From the NCBI GenBank assembly GCA_018780145.1, contig JADMKA010000076.1, forward strand, positions 1-33,098: DNA of 33,098 bases, written 5' to 3'. Positions 23,506-33,003 of the stretch are shown here, in pieces. The stretch's first letter is position 1; each line of letters starts with the position of its first letter. The translations under genes and the position numbers were made by a program. This DNA comes from Vitreoscilla sp. Its GTDB lineage: Bacteria; Pseudomonadota; Gammaproteobacteria; Burkholderiales; Burkholderiaceae_C. A model generated the notes under the pieces. It was given only the letters and a program-made list of their open reading frames with translations. It had not been told where the DNA came from and searched no databases.

Positions 23506-25425
23506 ATGGCCAAGGATTTCGACCGGATGGAAGATTCCAACCCCACCGCCAACCCCAGCATCCACGACGTGTCGGACCCGGGCCGGCGTGTGGTTTTGCG
23601 CGGCGGTGGCCTGGCGGCGGTCGCCGCGTTGTTCGGCCCGGGGGCATTGACGGCCTGTGCGGGCACGGCCAACACGCCGGTGAACCCTGCAGGGCTCGGC
23701 CGGGACATCGGCTTCAAGGGGGTGGCCATGGCGGCCGGCGACACGGTCGTCGTGCCAGAGGGCTACCGCGCCCAGGTGTTGTATCGCTGGGGAGATCCGG
23801 TGGGCCTCGCCGGGCAGATGCCGGCCTTCCGCCCGGACGCCTCCAACAGTGCGGCCGACCAGGCCGCCCAGGCCGGCATGCACCACGACGGCATGGCTTA
23901 CTTCCCGCTCGACGGTGCCCGCCGCGGCCTGCTGGCGATCAACCATGAATACACCGATGACGGCCTGCTGCACACCGATGGCATGAAGACCTGGAGCGCC
24001 GAGAAGGTGGCCAAGGCCATGGCGGCGCATGGCGTGTCGGTGATCGAGGTCGAGCGTGCAGGCGATGGTTGGAAGACCGTGCTGCCGTCGCGCTACGCCC
24101 GCCGCATCACCGCCCGCACACCGATGCGCATCGCCGGCCCGGCTGCTGGCCACGCCATGATGAAGACCGCCGCCGACCCCACCGGCACCATGGCCCTGGG
24201 CACGTTCAACAACTGCGCCAACGGCCAGACGCCTTGGGGCACGTACCTGACCTGCGAAGAAAACTTCGCCAACTACTTCGAGGGGCCGGAGCAGCCGGAC
24301 GCCCACCAGAAGCGCTGGGGCCTGAAGAAGGGCGGGGGCTTCTACCGCTGGCACGAGCACGAGGAGCGTTTCGACGCCGTCAAGCACCCGAACGAGTTCA
24401 ACCGCTTCGGCTGGGTGGTGGAGATCGATCCCATGGACCCGGCCTCGACGCCCGTCAAGCGCAGCGCCCTCGGCCGTGCCGCGCACGAGGGCGCAGCAAC
24501 GGCTTTGACAGCCGGCGGAAAGGCGGTGGTCTACATGGGCGAGGATGCGCGCTTCGAGTACATCTACAAGTTCGTCAGCCGCGACGCGATGAAACCTGGC
24601 GGCTTCGCTGCCAACCGCGAGCTGCTGGACCATGGCACGCTGTACGTGGCCCGTTTCGATGTCGACGGCACCGGTGAGTGGCTGCCCCTCGTTCACGGCC
24701 AGGGGCCCCTCACGGCAGCCCATGGCTTTGCCGACCAGGGCGAGGTGCTTATCAAGTCCCGACAGGCCAGCGACAAGCTCGGTGGGACCAAGATGGACCG
24801 GCCCGAGTGGACGACCGTGGATCCCATCAGCAAGCAGGTCTATTGCACCTTGACCAACAACGCCAGCCGCGGCCAGGCCGGCCAGCCCTACATGGATGCG
24901 GCCAACCCGCGGGCCAACAACACCATGGGCCAGATCATCCGGTGGAAGGAGCAAGGCGACCTGGACGGCGTGAAGTTCACCTGGGATCACCTGGTGCTGG
25001 CCGGCGACCCGACGCTGCCGCGCGAGGGCGCCAAGGGCAACATCCGCGGCGACACCTTCGGCAGCCCCGACGGCCTGTGGGTCGACCCCCGCGGCGTGCT
25101 GTGGATCCAGACCGACGTTTCCACCTCGACCTTGGGCAAGGGCGACTATGTCAACCTGCCCAACAACCAGATGCTGGCCTGCGACCCGACAAAGGGCGAG
25201 ATCCGCCGCTTCCTGGTCGGCCCGGCCGGCTGCGAGGTGACAGGCATCGCGATGGCGCCCGACCTGCGCACGATGTTCGTCAACTTCCAGCACCCGGGCG
25301 AATCGCCCTCCGAACGCAGCGATCCCGAGGCGCCGGGCCGCTACTCGAACTGGCCGGACGGCGGCCGGCCCCGGTCGGCCACGGTGGTCATCACCCGATC
25401 GGACGCTGGCGTGATCGGAACCTGA
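23506..25425 (+). CDS. phoX: PhoX-family alkaline phosphatase-like protein (DUF839), Tat-exported
   Basis: The 639-residue protein carries a twin-arginine signal (DPGRRVVLRGG followed by a hydrophobic stretch and ACAG, about residues 24-55), so it should be exported folded. The mature part matches PhoX/DUF839: INHEYTDDG, GTFNNCANGQTPWGTYLTCEEN, GRAAHEGAATAL, VVYMGEDARFEYIYKFV and FGSPDGLWVDPRGVLWIQTDVS. PhoX enzymes are calcium/iron-dependent phosphatases that release phosphate from phosphoesters. The start is ATG 23506 behind AGGAG (23493-23497); the frame is open to 23446 but that part overlaps the operator region. A possible Pho box upstream supports phosphate regulation. Confidence 0.88.
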   Translation: MAKDFDRMEDSNPTANPSIHDVSDPGRRVVLRGGGLAAVAALFGPGALTACAGTANTPVNPAGLGRDIGFKGVAMAAGDTVVVPEGYRAQVLYRWGDPVGLAGQMPAFRPDASNSAADQAAQAGMHHDGMAYFPLDGARRGLLAINHEYTDDGLLHTDGMKTWSAEKVAKAMAAHGVSVIEVERAGDGWKTVLPSRYARRITARTPMRIAGPAAGHAMMKTAADPTGTMALGTFNNCANGQTPWGTYLTCEENFANYFEGPEQPDAHQKRWGLKKGGGFYRWHEHEERFDAVKHPNEFNRFGWVVEIDPMDPASTPVKRSALGRAAHEGAATALTAGGKAVVYMGEDARFEYIYKFVSRDAMKPGGFAANRELLDHGTLYVARFDVDGTGEWLPLVHGQGPLTAAHGFADQGEVLIKSRQASDKLGGTKMDRPEWTTVDPISKQVYCTLTNNASRGQAGQPYMDAANPRANNTMGQIIRWKEQGDLDGVKFTWDHLVLAGDPTLPREGAKGNIRGDTFGSPDGLWVDPRGVLWIQTDVSTSTLGKGDYVNLPNNQMLACDPTKGEIRRFLVGPAGCEVTGIAMAPDLRTMFVNFQHPGESPSERSDPEAPGRYSNWPDGGRPRSATVVITRSDAGVIGT

Positions 25426-25446
25426 TCCAGCGCAATCTGTGCGGCC

Positions 25447-25473
25447 CTTGAAGTCGCGCAGGCCGCCCCTAAT
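25447..25473 (+). promoter_or_regulatory. Candidate sigma-32 heat-shock promoter
   Basis: CTTGAA (25447-25452) and CCCCTAAT (25466-25473) are separated by 13 bp. This fits the RpoH consensus CTTGAA-N13-17-CCCCATNT with only small changes in the -10, and it lies upstream of two small heat-shock protein genes. The predicted transcript would have a leader of roughly 60 bases. Confidence 0.7.
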
Positions 25474-25484
25474 TCGGTGTCATG

Positions 25485-25515
25485 CCGGCGCACGGGTTCT
25501 TCTGAACCCCGCCGG
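25485..25515 (+). promoter_or_regulatory. Hairpin in the hsp20 leader
   Basis: CCGGCG (25485-25490) pairs with CGCCGG (25510-25515), and GGGTTC (25494-25499) pairs with GAACCC (25504-25509) around a TTCT loop, with a three-base bulge on the left. The structure ends 12 bases before the AAAGGAG ribosome site (25528-25534), so it does not mask the site directly. It may stabilise the mRNA or be part of a thermosensor; the latter is a guess. Confidence 0.55.
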
Positions 25516-25539
25516 TTGCAACCACCGAAAGGAGCAGCC

Positions 25540-26001
25540 ATGTACGAATCCCTCTGGAGCTTTCCCGGCGGCGTGATGGGCGATTTCGACCGCCTGCGCC
25601 GCGAACTCGACGACGTCTTCGGCACCTCGGGCCTGGCCAGCAGCATCCGCTCGGTCGCCCCGGGCGCGTTCCCCGCCGTGAACGTGGGACAGACACCCAC
25701 CAGCGTCGAGGTCTACGCCTTTGCGCCGGGCATCGACCCCGCCAAGATCGACGTGGTCATCGACCGCGGCGTGCTGACCATCTCCGGCGAACGCGCCTCG
25801 GCCCTGCCGCCCCAGCAACCGGGCGACAAGCGCGTCAGCGTCTACAGCCGCGAGCGCAGCAGCGGTGCCTTCAAGCGCGCCGTCAGCCTGCCCGACGACG
25901 TGGACCCGACACGCGTGCACGCCACCTACCGGGACGGCGTGCTGAATGTCAGCATCGCCCGCCGCGAGTCGGCCCAGCCGCAGCGCATCACCGTCCAGTG
26001 A
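25540..26001 (+). CDS. Hsp20/alpha-crystallin small heat-shock protein
   Basis: The 153-residue protein has an N-terminal arm (DFDRLRRELDDVFG), an alpha-crystallin domain (about 48-140, with VEVYAFAPGIDPAKIDVVI and the characteristic VSLPDDVDPTRVHATYRDGVLNVSI) and a short tail. Small heat-shock proteins hold unfolding proteins in a refoldable state without ATP. AAAGGAG precedes the ATG at 25540. It is the first gene of a sigma-32-type operon with a second Hsp20 (29 bp on) and an HtrA-like protease. Confidence 0.92.
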   Translation: MYESLWSFPGGVMGDFDRLRRELDDVFGTSGLASSIRSVAPGAFPAVNVGQTPTSVEVYAFAPGIDPAKIDVVIDRGVLTISGERASALPPQQPGDKRVSVYSRERSSGAFKRAVSLPDDVDPTRVHATYRDGVLNVSIARRESAQPQRITVQ

Positions 26002-26030
26002 TTCGTCCACCGACACAGGAGAACCACACC

Positions 26031-26414
26031 ATGGGAACCCAGAACGACATGCAGACGACCGCCCCGGCCAACCAGGCCGAACAGCGGGCACTCGTGCCCC
26101 GCGTCGACGTGCTCGAAGACGAGCAGGGCATCACCTTGCTGGCCGACATACCCGGCGTGCCGCGCGAGCAACTGGAGATCAAGGTCGACGGCGAAACGCT
26201 GTTGATCGAAGGCGTCGTCGCGGCCGCCACGCCGCCCAACCTGCAACCGGCCTATGTCGAGCTGCGCGTGCCGCGCTACCGGCGCAGCTTCACCCTCAGC
26301 CGCGAGCTGGACCCGAGCCGCATCGAGGCCAACCTGAAGGACGGCGTGCTCAACCTGCGCATCCCCAAGCAGGCGCATGCCCAACCGCGGCGGATTGCCG
26401 TGCAGGTGGGCTGA
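26031..26414 (+). CDS. Hsp20/alpha-crystallin small heat-shock protein (second copy)
   Basis: The 127-residue protein has a shorter N-terminal arm than its neighbour and a clear alpha-crystallin domain (about 22-115: RVDVLEDEQGITLLADIPGV, YRRSFTLSRELDPSRIEANLKDG, VLNLRIPK). The A-x-x-x-NLKDGVLNL motif is canonical. The two paralogues are diverged and probably form mixed oligomers, as in other bacteria with paired hsp20 genes. AGGAG (26017-26021) lies nine bases before the ATG. The protease gene begins 4 bp after its stop. Confidence 0.92.
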   Translation: MGTQNDMQTTAPANQAEQRALVPRVDVLEDEQGITLLADIPGVPREQLEIKVDGETLLIEGVVAAATPPNLQPAYVELRVPRYRRSFTLSRELDPSRIEANLKDGVLNLRIPKQAHAQPRRIAVQVG

Positions 26415-26418
26415 CACG

Positions 26419-27516
26419 GTGGGTGGGCGCCACGGGGCCCGGTGGTGGCTCGGGGCCATCGCCCTCGTGGCGGTGGCCCTGCCATCGCTGTCCGGTGCGC
26501 GCACCGAGGCCACGCTGCGCCCGGTGGCGCCACGCCCTGCGTTGTCGGCCGAGGAGCAGAACAACATCGCGGTGTTCAAGGCGGCGTCGCCGGCGGTGGT
26601 CAACATCACCGCGCTGAGCACCGAGCGCGACCTGTTCTCGCTCAACGTGCAGCAGGTGCCGCGCGGCACCGGCACCGGCTTCGTCTGGGACGAACGCGGC
26701 CACATCGTCACCAACTTCCACGTCATCCAGGGCGCCAGCGCGGCCCGGGTGACGCTGGCAGACCAGACGAGCTTTCGCGCCGAGCTGGTCGGCGCCTTCC
26801 CGGACCGCGACCTCGCGGTGCTGCGCATTGACGCACCCAAGGCGAAACTGCCGCCGCTGCCCATCGGGTCGAGCCGAGACCTGCAGGTCGGCCAGCGCGT
26901 GTTCGCCATCGGCAACCCCTTCGGCCTGGACCAGACGCTGACGATGGGCATCGTCAGTGCGCTCGGCCGTGAAATCGAGTCGGTCACGCGCCGCACCATC
27001 CGCGGCGTGATCCAGACCGATGCGGCCATCAACCCCGGCAACTCCGGCGGCCCGCTGCTCGATTCCGCCGGCCGGCTGGTCGGCGTCAACACCATGATCT
27101 ACAGCCCCTCGGGTGGCAGCTCGGGCATCGGCTTCGCGATCCCGGTGGACGAGGTCAACCGCATCGTGCCGCGGCTGATCCGCGATGGCCGCATGGTGCG
27201 GCCGGCGCTGGGCGTCAGCGGCGGGCCGGCCTCGCTGAGCCGCTCACTGGAGCTGCCTGCCGGTGTCGCGCTGGTCGGTGTCAACACGGGCGGGCCGGCG
27301 CAACGTGCGGGCCTGGAGCCCTTTCGCCGCGGGCGCGACGGCCGGATCCTGGCCGGCGACGTCATCACCGCCGTCAACGACGAGCCGGTGACTGATTTCG
27401 ACGACCTGCTGAACGCACTGGAGCGTCACCGCCCAGGCGACAAGGTGACGCTGACAGTCTGGCGTTCAGGCCAGACGCGCAAGCAGGCCGTGACGCTGGC
27501 CGAGGCGTCGGACTGA
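26419..27516 (+). CDS. HtrA/DegP-like serine protease with one PDZ domain
   Basis: The 365-residue protein starts at GTG 26419, 4 bp after the second hsp20 stop. A membrane anchor or signal (WWLGAIALVAVALPSLSG, about residues 9-26) sends the rest to the periplasm. The trypsin-like domain has the full triad: His101 in NFHVIQ, Asp131 in DRDLAVL and Ser209 in NPGNSGGPL. A single PDZ domain follows (about 270-360, GDVITAVNDEPV), so it resembles DegS more than two-PDZ DegP. Together with the two Hsp20 genes it forms a protein-quality-control operon spanning both sides of the inner membrane. Confidence 0.9.
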   Translation: MGGRHGARWWLGAIALVAVALPSLSGARTEATLRPVAPRPALSAEEQNNIAVFKAASPAVVNITALSTERDLFSLNVQQVPRGTGTGFVWDERGHIVTNFHVIQGASAARVTLADQTSFRAELVGAFPDRDLAVLRIDAPKAKLPPLPIGSSRDLQVGQRVFAIGNPFGLDQTLTMGIVSALGREIESVTRRTIRGVIQTDAAINPGNSGGPLLDSAGRLVGVNTMIYSPSGGSSGIGFAIPVDEVNRIVPRLIRDGRMVRPALGVSGGPASLSRSLELPAGVALVGVNTGGPAQRAGLEPFRRGRDGRILAGDVITAVNDEPVTDFDDLLNALERHRPGDKVTLTVWRSGQTRKQAVTLAEASD

Positions 27517-27525
27517 GGGCCTGAG

Positions 27526-27558
27526 CTCAGCCGAGCGCCGGGCCGCCCGAAGCCGGTT
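27526..27558. repeat. Dispersed structured repeat, partial copy C
   Basis: The 21 bases from 27526 are identical to the start of copy A (1836 onward); a further 12 are similar, with AAGCCGG kept. The rest of the element, including its 8-bp hairpin, is missing. It begins 10 bp after the protease stop, the same position relative to a stop codon as copy B. Confidence 0.6.
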
Positions 27559-27571
27559 GGCCAGACCCTGG

Positions 27572-27589
27572 GAAGTATCAAGAAGTATC
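27572..27589. promoter_or_regulatory. Tandem direct repeat, possible operator
   Basis: GAAGTATC occurs at 27572-27579 and again at 27582-27589, ten bases apart, which places both on the same face of the helix. It lies about 75 bp upstream of the FG-GAP protein gene. The AT content is higher than its surroundings. A regulator cannot be named. Confidence 0.4.
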
Positions 27590-27662
27590 GGCATGGGGCT
27601 TGGGCAGCAGGGGACTTGGCTTAGGCTCGGCATGTTGTGCACCACACGGAAAGTACCCGGAC

Positions 27663-28808
27663 ATGCGAGCCTCCCTTCCTCTCGTCGCGGCCTTGCTGCT
27701 GGGCAGCCAGTTCCCGGCGGCCCAGGCGCAGTACACGGCCACCTTCATCGAGACTTCGAAGGTCTGGGGCTCCGTGGTCGCCGACTTCAACCGTGATGGC
27801 CACGACGATTTCTTCATCACCGGCCACGACGCGAACGACAGGATCTGGTACTGGACCAAGAAGGGCTACAAGCCCGCCGCGCAGGTGCTGCCCTGGGTCG
27901 ACCGGCACGACTGCGACGCTGCCGACGTGAACCTGGACGGCCTGCTCGACCTCTATTGCGCCATTGGCGCCGAGAAGGGCACCGGGGTCAAGGTCAACGA
28001 GTTGTGGATGCAGTTGCCGACCGGGGCCTTCGAGGCGGCCAGCGGATTTGGTGCCGAAGACCCGTACGGGCGTGGCCGGCGCCCCGTGTTCCTCGATTTC
28101 AACCATGACGGCTACCCCGACCTCTACCTCACCAACGACGCCACGCCACGCCCCGACGGCCAGCTCAACGAGAACCGGCTGTTCATCAACCAGGCCGGCG
28201 CGGGCTTCACGCCTGTCGACACGATCGCATCGGGCGACAAGGGCTACCAGTGCGCCGTCAAGGGCGATTTCAACCAGGATGGTTGGGACGACCTGCTGGT
28301 GTGCTTCGAGAACGGCCCCGGCCACCTCTACCTGAACAACCAGGCGGGCAACTTCACCGAGGTGGCATCGCCGGCCGTGGGCGTCGAGTGGAAGGACGCC
28401 AAGCTGGTGGACATGAACGGCGATGGCCGCGACGATCTGGTTCTGGTCACCCTGACCAACCTGTTCCAGATTTGGCTCAACACCGGCGCCGCCCCGTACT
28501 TCACCAGCCCGGCGTACGAAGATCTGCTGCCGGCCAAGGGTGTCTCGGTGGCGGTGGGCGACTTCAACCGCGATGGACGCAAGGACGTCTACGTGGTGCT
28601 GCAGGACCTGAAGTGCCTGACCACCACGGTGGACCGCGCCCCGGACATGCTCTACACCGCCCGCACCACGGCAGGTTTCGACAAGACGCTGCTGCCGCAG
28701 GCTCTGCGGGGCTGCGGCCACATGGCCGATGTGGTGGACGGCGACAAGCTCCTGCTCGAGAACGGCGGCATGGACTTCAAGGGCCCCAACTACCTGCTGA
28801 GCTGGTGA
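27663..28808 (+). CDS. Exported FG-GAP/VCBS repeat protein
   Basis: The 381-residue protein begins with a signal peptide (MRASLPLVAALLLG, cleaved after AQA near residue 22). The mature part contains six calcium-binding-type D-x-[ND]-x-DG repeats: DFNRDGHDDF, DVNLDGLLDLY, DFNHDGYPDLYL, DFNQDGWDDLLV, DMNGDGRDDLVL and DFNRDGRKDVYV. These are spaced as in a seven-bladed integrin-like propeller, of which one blade may be degenerate. No catalytic domain is seen, so a binding role outside the cytoplasm is likely. The ATG at 27663 has no strong ribosome site. Confidence 0.85.
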   Translation: MRASLPLVAALLLGSQFPAAQAQYTATFIETSKVWGSVVADFNRDGHDDFFITGHDANDRIWYWTKKGYKPAAQVLPWVDRHDCDAADVNLDGLLDLYCAIGAEKGTGVKVNELWMQLPTGAFEAASGFGAEDPYGRGRRPVFLDFNHDGYPDLYLTNDATPRPDGQLNENRLFINQAGAGFTPVDTIASGDKGYQCAVKGDFNQDGWDDLLVCFENGPGHLYLNNQAGNFTEVASPAVGVEWKDAKLVDMNGDGRDDLVLVTLTNLFQIWLNTGAAPYFTSPAYEDLLPAKGVSVAVGDFNRDGRKDVYVVLQDLKCLTTTVDRAPDMLYTARTTAGFDKTLLPQALRGCGHMADVVDGDKLLLENGGMDFKGPNYLLSW

Positions 28809-28827
28809 ACCACGCCACCCGCGGGCG

Positions 28828-30531
<1,704 letters not shown>

Positions 30532-30561
30532 GGGGTGGGCGGCCAGCCGCCAGGCCCCGGC

Positions 30562-30567
30562 ATTCTA
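30562..30567 (-). promoter_or_regulatory. Candidate -10 box of the ETF-QO gene
   Basis: TAGAAT on the minus strand matches five of six -10 positions and lies about 30 bases before the ATG. The -35 region is poor. Confidence 0.35.
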
Positions 30568-30637
30568 GCGGCAGGGCTGAAAAATAGAACGGTCGTGCTT
30601 TTCCAATGATGAAGCGCCGTCCGACCCCGGTGACACA

Positions 30638-30651
30638 CGCTTCGCGAAGCG
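30638..30651. repeat. 14-bp perfect palindrome in the divergent ETF-QO/SDR intergenic region
   Basis: CGCTTCGCGAAGCG is a perfect palindrome, followed by AGCGTG, which also pairs with CACGCT to the left in an alternative register. It lies in the 171-bp gap between divergent genes, so it may be an operator or a small REP-like unit. Confidence 0.4.
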
Positions 30652-30702
30652 AGCGTGCTAACCTTTTCCTCCCCTTGCCGAATGCGCCCAGCGCTGCCTG
30701 CC

Positions 30703-31485
30703 ATGAGCTACAACATCGATCTGTCCGGCCGCGTGGCCCTGGTGACCGGGGCCACCAGCGGGCTGGGCGCGCAGTTCGCACGCACCCTGGCCAAGGCCGG
30801 CGCCGCCGTGGTGCTGGCCGGCCGCCGTGTCGAGCGGCTGAAGACCCTGCGGGCCGAGATCGAGGGGGCCGGCGGCGATGCCCACTACGTGGCGATGGAC
30901 GTCACCGACCCGGTCAGCATCCGGGCCGGCGTGGCGCATGCCGAGACCGAGGTCGGCACGCTGGACATCCTGGTCAACAACGCCGGCGTCAGCACCACCC
31001 AGCGCCTGACCGAGGTCACGCCGGAAGACTTCGCCTACGTGATGGACACCAACGTGCGCGGCGCCTTCTTCGTGGCACAGGAGGTGGGCAAGCGCATGAT
31101 CGCCCGTTCGCGTGGCGCGGCGCCGGGCACCTTCACCGGCGGGCGCATCGTCAACATCGCCTCGATGGCCGGCCTGCGGGTGCTGAGCCAGATCGGCGTC
31201 TATGCGATGAGCAAGGCGGCGGTGGTGCACATGACGCGCGCCATGGCGCTGGAGTGGGGCCGCTACGGCATCAATGTGAACGCCATCTGCCCCGGCTACA
31301 TCGACACCGAGATCAACCACCAGCACTGGAACACCGAGGCCGGCCAGAAGCTGATGCAGATGCTGCCGCGCAAGCGTGTCGGCCAGCCGAAGGATCTGGA
31401 CGTGGTGCTGATGATGCTGTGCGCCAACGAGAGCCACTTCATCAACGGCTCGGTGATCCAGGCGGACGATGGTTACGCCGTCTGA
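30703..31485 (+). CDS. Short-chain dehydrogenase/reductase
   Basis: The 260-residue NAD(P)-dependent enzyme has the cofactor motif TGATSGLG (15-22), the NNAG motif, catalytic Ser154 (NIASMAG), and Tyr167-Lys171 (YAMSK). The C-terminal ICPGYIDTEIN and FINGSVIQADDGYAV complete the classic SDR fold. The Arg-rich AGRRVERL suggests NADPH preference. The ATG at 30703 was chosen because MSYNIDLSGRVALVTG is a typical N-terminus. It begins a four-gene run; the yceH start lies inside its last 17 bases. The substrate is unknown, but an acyl-CoA thioesterase two genes on and ETF-QO nearby suggest fatty-acid chemistry. Confidence 0.9.
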   Translation: MSYNIDLSGRVALVTGATSGLGAQFARTLAKAGAAVVLAGRRVERLKTLRAEIEGAGGDAHYVAMDVTDPVSIRAGVAHAETEVGTLDILVNNAGVSTTQRLTEVTPEDFAYVMDTNVRGAFFVAQEVGKRMIARSRGAAPGTFTGGRIVNIASMAGLRVLSQIGVYAMSKAAVVHMTRAMALEWGRYGINVNAICPGYIDTEINHQHWNTEAGQKLMQMLPRKRVGQPKDLDVVLMMLCANESHFINGSVIQADDGYAV

Positions 31486-32137
31486 GGCGCCGCTGCGGGC
31501 GCTGACGCCGCTGGAGGCGCGCGTGCTGGGGGTGCTGGTCGAGAAGCAGCACACCGTGCCGGACACCTACCCGCTGTCGCTCAACGCCCTGCAATCCGGC
31601 TGCAACCAGAAGACCGCCCGCGTGCCGGTGATGGAGGCCAGCGATGCCGATCTGCTCGGTGTGATCGACAGCCTCAAGCACCTGCACCTGCTCTTCGAGG
31701 CCAGCGGCAGCCGCGTCGCCCGTTACGAGCACAACCTCGGCCGCGTGCTGGGCGTGCCCAGCCAGTCGGTGGCGCTGCTGGCCGTGCTGATGCTGCGTGG
31801 CCCGCAGACCGCCGCCGAGCTGCGCCTGAACTGCGAACGCCTGCACCGATTTGCAGACATCTCGGCCGTGGAGGGCTTTCTCGACGAACTGGCCAGCAAG
31901 CCGCCCGTCAAGGTGGTGAAGCTGCCGCGGGCACCTGGCGAGCGCGAGGCGCGCTGGGCCCACCTGCTGTGCGGCGAGCCGGTGTTGCCAGCCTACACCG
32001 CGATGGCGGCCGGTGAATCGGCCGTGCCCGCCGGCGAACTCGCCGCGCTTCGCTCCGAGGTCTCGCGCCTGGGCGAGGAGCTGGCAGCGCTGCGTGCGGA
32101 GCTGGGGGCCGTCAAGGCTGAACTGGGTTTGTCTTGA
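31469..32137 (+). CDS. yceH: YceH family protein (DUF480)
   Basis: The 222-residue protein matches YceH: LTPLEARVLGVLVEKQHTVPDTYPLSLNALQSGCNQKTAR at residues 11-50 (tandem winged-helix domain), then VALLAVLMLRGPQTAAELRLNCERL and a second wing (VKLPRAPGEREARWAHLLCG). The C-terminal 35 residues are a coiled coil (ELAALRSEVSRLGEELAALR). The family is predicted to bind nucleic acid but has no established role. The start overlaps the SDR 3' end by 17 bp. Confidence 0.92.
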   Translation: MVTPSEAPLRALTPLEARVLGVLVEKQHTVPDTYPLSLNALQSGCNQKTARVPVMEASDADLLGVIDSLKHLHLLFEASGSRVARYEHNLGRVLGVPSQSVALLAVLMLRGPQTAAELRLNCERLHRFADISAVEGFLDELASKPPVKVVKLPRAPGEREARWAHLLCGEPVLPAYTAMAAGESAVPAGELAALRSEVSRLGEELAALRAELGAVKAELGLS

Positions 32138-32149
32138 TGAGCACGTGAC

Positions 32150-32569
32150 ATGCGCTTTGAACTACCGGCCGAGAAGAAGCTGACCTACGAGATGGTGATC
32201 CCCATCCGCTGGGGCGACATGGACGCGATGGGCCATGTCAACAACACCATCTACTTCCGCTACCTGGAGATCGTGCGGGTGCAGTGGCTGGGCTCGCTGG
32301 GCGCCACGCCGGACCCGTCCGGCACGGGCCCGGTGATCGTGAACGCCTTCTGCAATTTCCTGCGACAGCTGGAGTACCCCGGCGACGTGCTTGCGAAGCA
32401 CTACGTGGCCAACCCCGGCCGCACCAGTTTCGACACCTTCATCACGCTGGAGCGCGTGGGCGAACCCGGCGTGGTCTACGCCGAGGGTGGGGCCTTGACG
32501 GTCTGGGTGGATTTCCCGGCGGGCAAGTCGGTGCAGTTGCCGGAGTGGATGCGGGCCATCGTCGCGTGA
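32150..32569 (+). CDS. Acyl-CoA thioesterase, 4HBT hotdog family
   Basis: The 139-residue protein has the hotdog signature IRWGDMDAMGHVNNTIYFRYLE (residues 19-40), with the probable catalytic Asp25 and the central helix following it. It should hydrolyse an acyl-CoA, as YbgC and 4-hydroxybenzoyl-CoA thioesterase do; the acyl chain is unknown. It starts 12 bp after yceH, and its stop overlaps the next start (GTGA at 32566-32569). Confidence 0.88.
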   Translation: MRFELPAEKKLTYEMVIPIRWGDMDAMGHVNNTIYFRYLEIVRVQWLGSLGATPDPSGTGPVIVNAFCNFLRQLEYPGDVLAKHYVANPGRTSFDTFITLERVGEPGVVYAEGGALTVWVDFPAGKSVQLPEWMRAIVA

Positions 32570-33003
32570 AGGCAGAGCCTGCCGTCCGCCTGCGGCCGGC
32601 GACCGAGGCGGATCTTCCGTTCCTGCTGGATTTGCGCCGGCAGACCATGGAGCCGCACCATGCGGCCATGGGCATCGTCCAAAGCGCCGACGAGCAGGAA
32701 GCCCGGGTGCGCAGCCATTTCGACGCCGCCCAGGTCGTCGAGTGCGGCGGCGAGCGGGTCGGGCTGTGGAAGGTGCTGCGCGATCCCGCCGGTTGGCGTC
32801 TCGTGCAGGTGCAGATCGTGCCGGCGCATCAGCGGGCGGGCGTCGGTTCCATGCTGGTTGCCAGCCTGGTGGCCGAGGGGCGCGCGGCCGGCGTGCCGGT
32901 GGTGCTCTCAGTGCTCAAGCGCAACCCGGCGCGCCGCTTGTACGAGCGCCACGGGTTCGTGGTGGTCGACGAAGACGGGTTGAGCTACCGGATGCGTGCC
33001 TAG
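32566..33003 (+). CDS. GNAT-family N-acetyltransferase
   Basis: The 145-residue protein starts at GTG 32566, overlapping the thioesterase stop. It has the GNAT layout: VRLRPATEADLPFLLDL at the N-terminus, the acetyl-CoA pyrophosphate loop VQIVPAHQRAGVGSMLV (about 81-97), and NPARRLYERHGFVVVDED near the C-terminus. It transfers an acetyl group to an amine of an unknown substrate. Its stop codon (33001-33003) shares the CTAG with the stop of the convergent regulator. Confidence 0.88.
   Translation: MKAEPAVRLRPATEADLPFLLDLRRQTMEPHHAAMGIVQSADEQEARVRSHFDAAQVVECGGERVGLWKVLRDPAGWRLVQVQIVPAHQRAGVGSMLVASLVAEGRAAGVPVVLSVLKRNPARRLYERHGFVVVDEDGLSYRMRA

Noticed and set aside
21495-23948. Plus-strand open frame of over 800 codons opposite the ABC exporter genes.
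   Set aside because: It is antisense to two well-defined ABC transporter genes and overlaps the start of phoX in another frame; its composition is that of a shadow frame.
25485-25534. ROSE- or fourU-type RNA thermometer in the hsp20 leader.
   Set aside because: The hairpin is real, but it does not pair with the ribosome-binding site, and no UUUU or UYGCU anti-Shine-Dalgarno element is present, so it is listed only as a leader hairpin.
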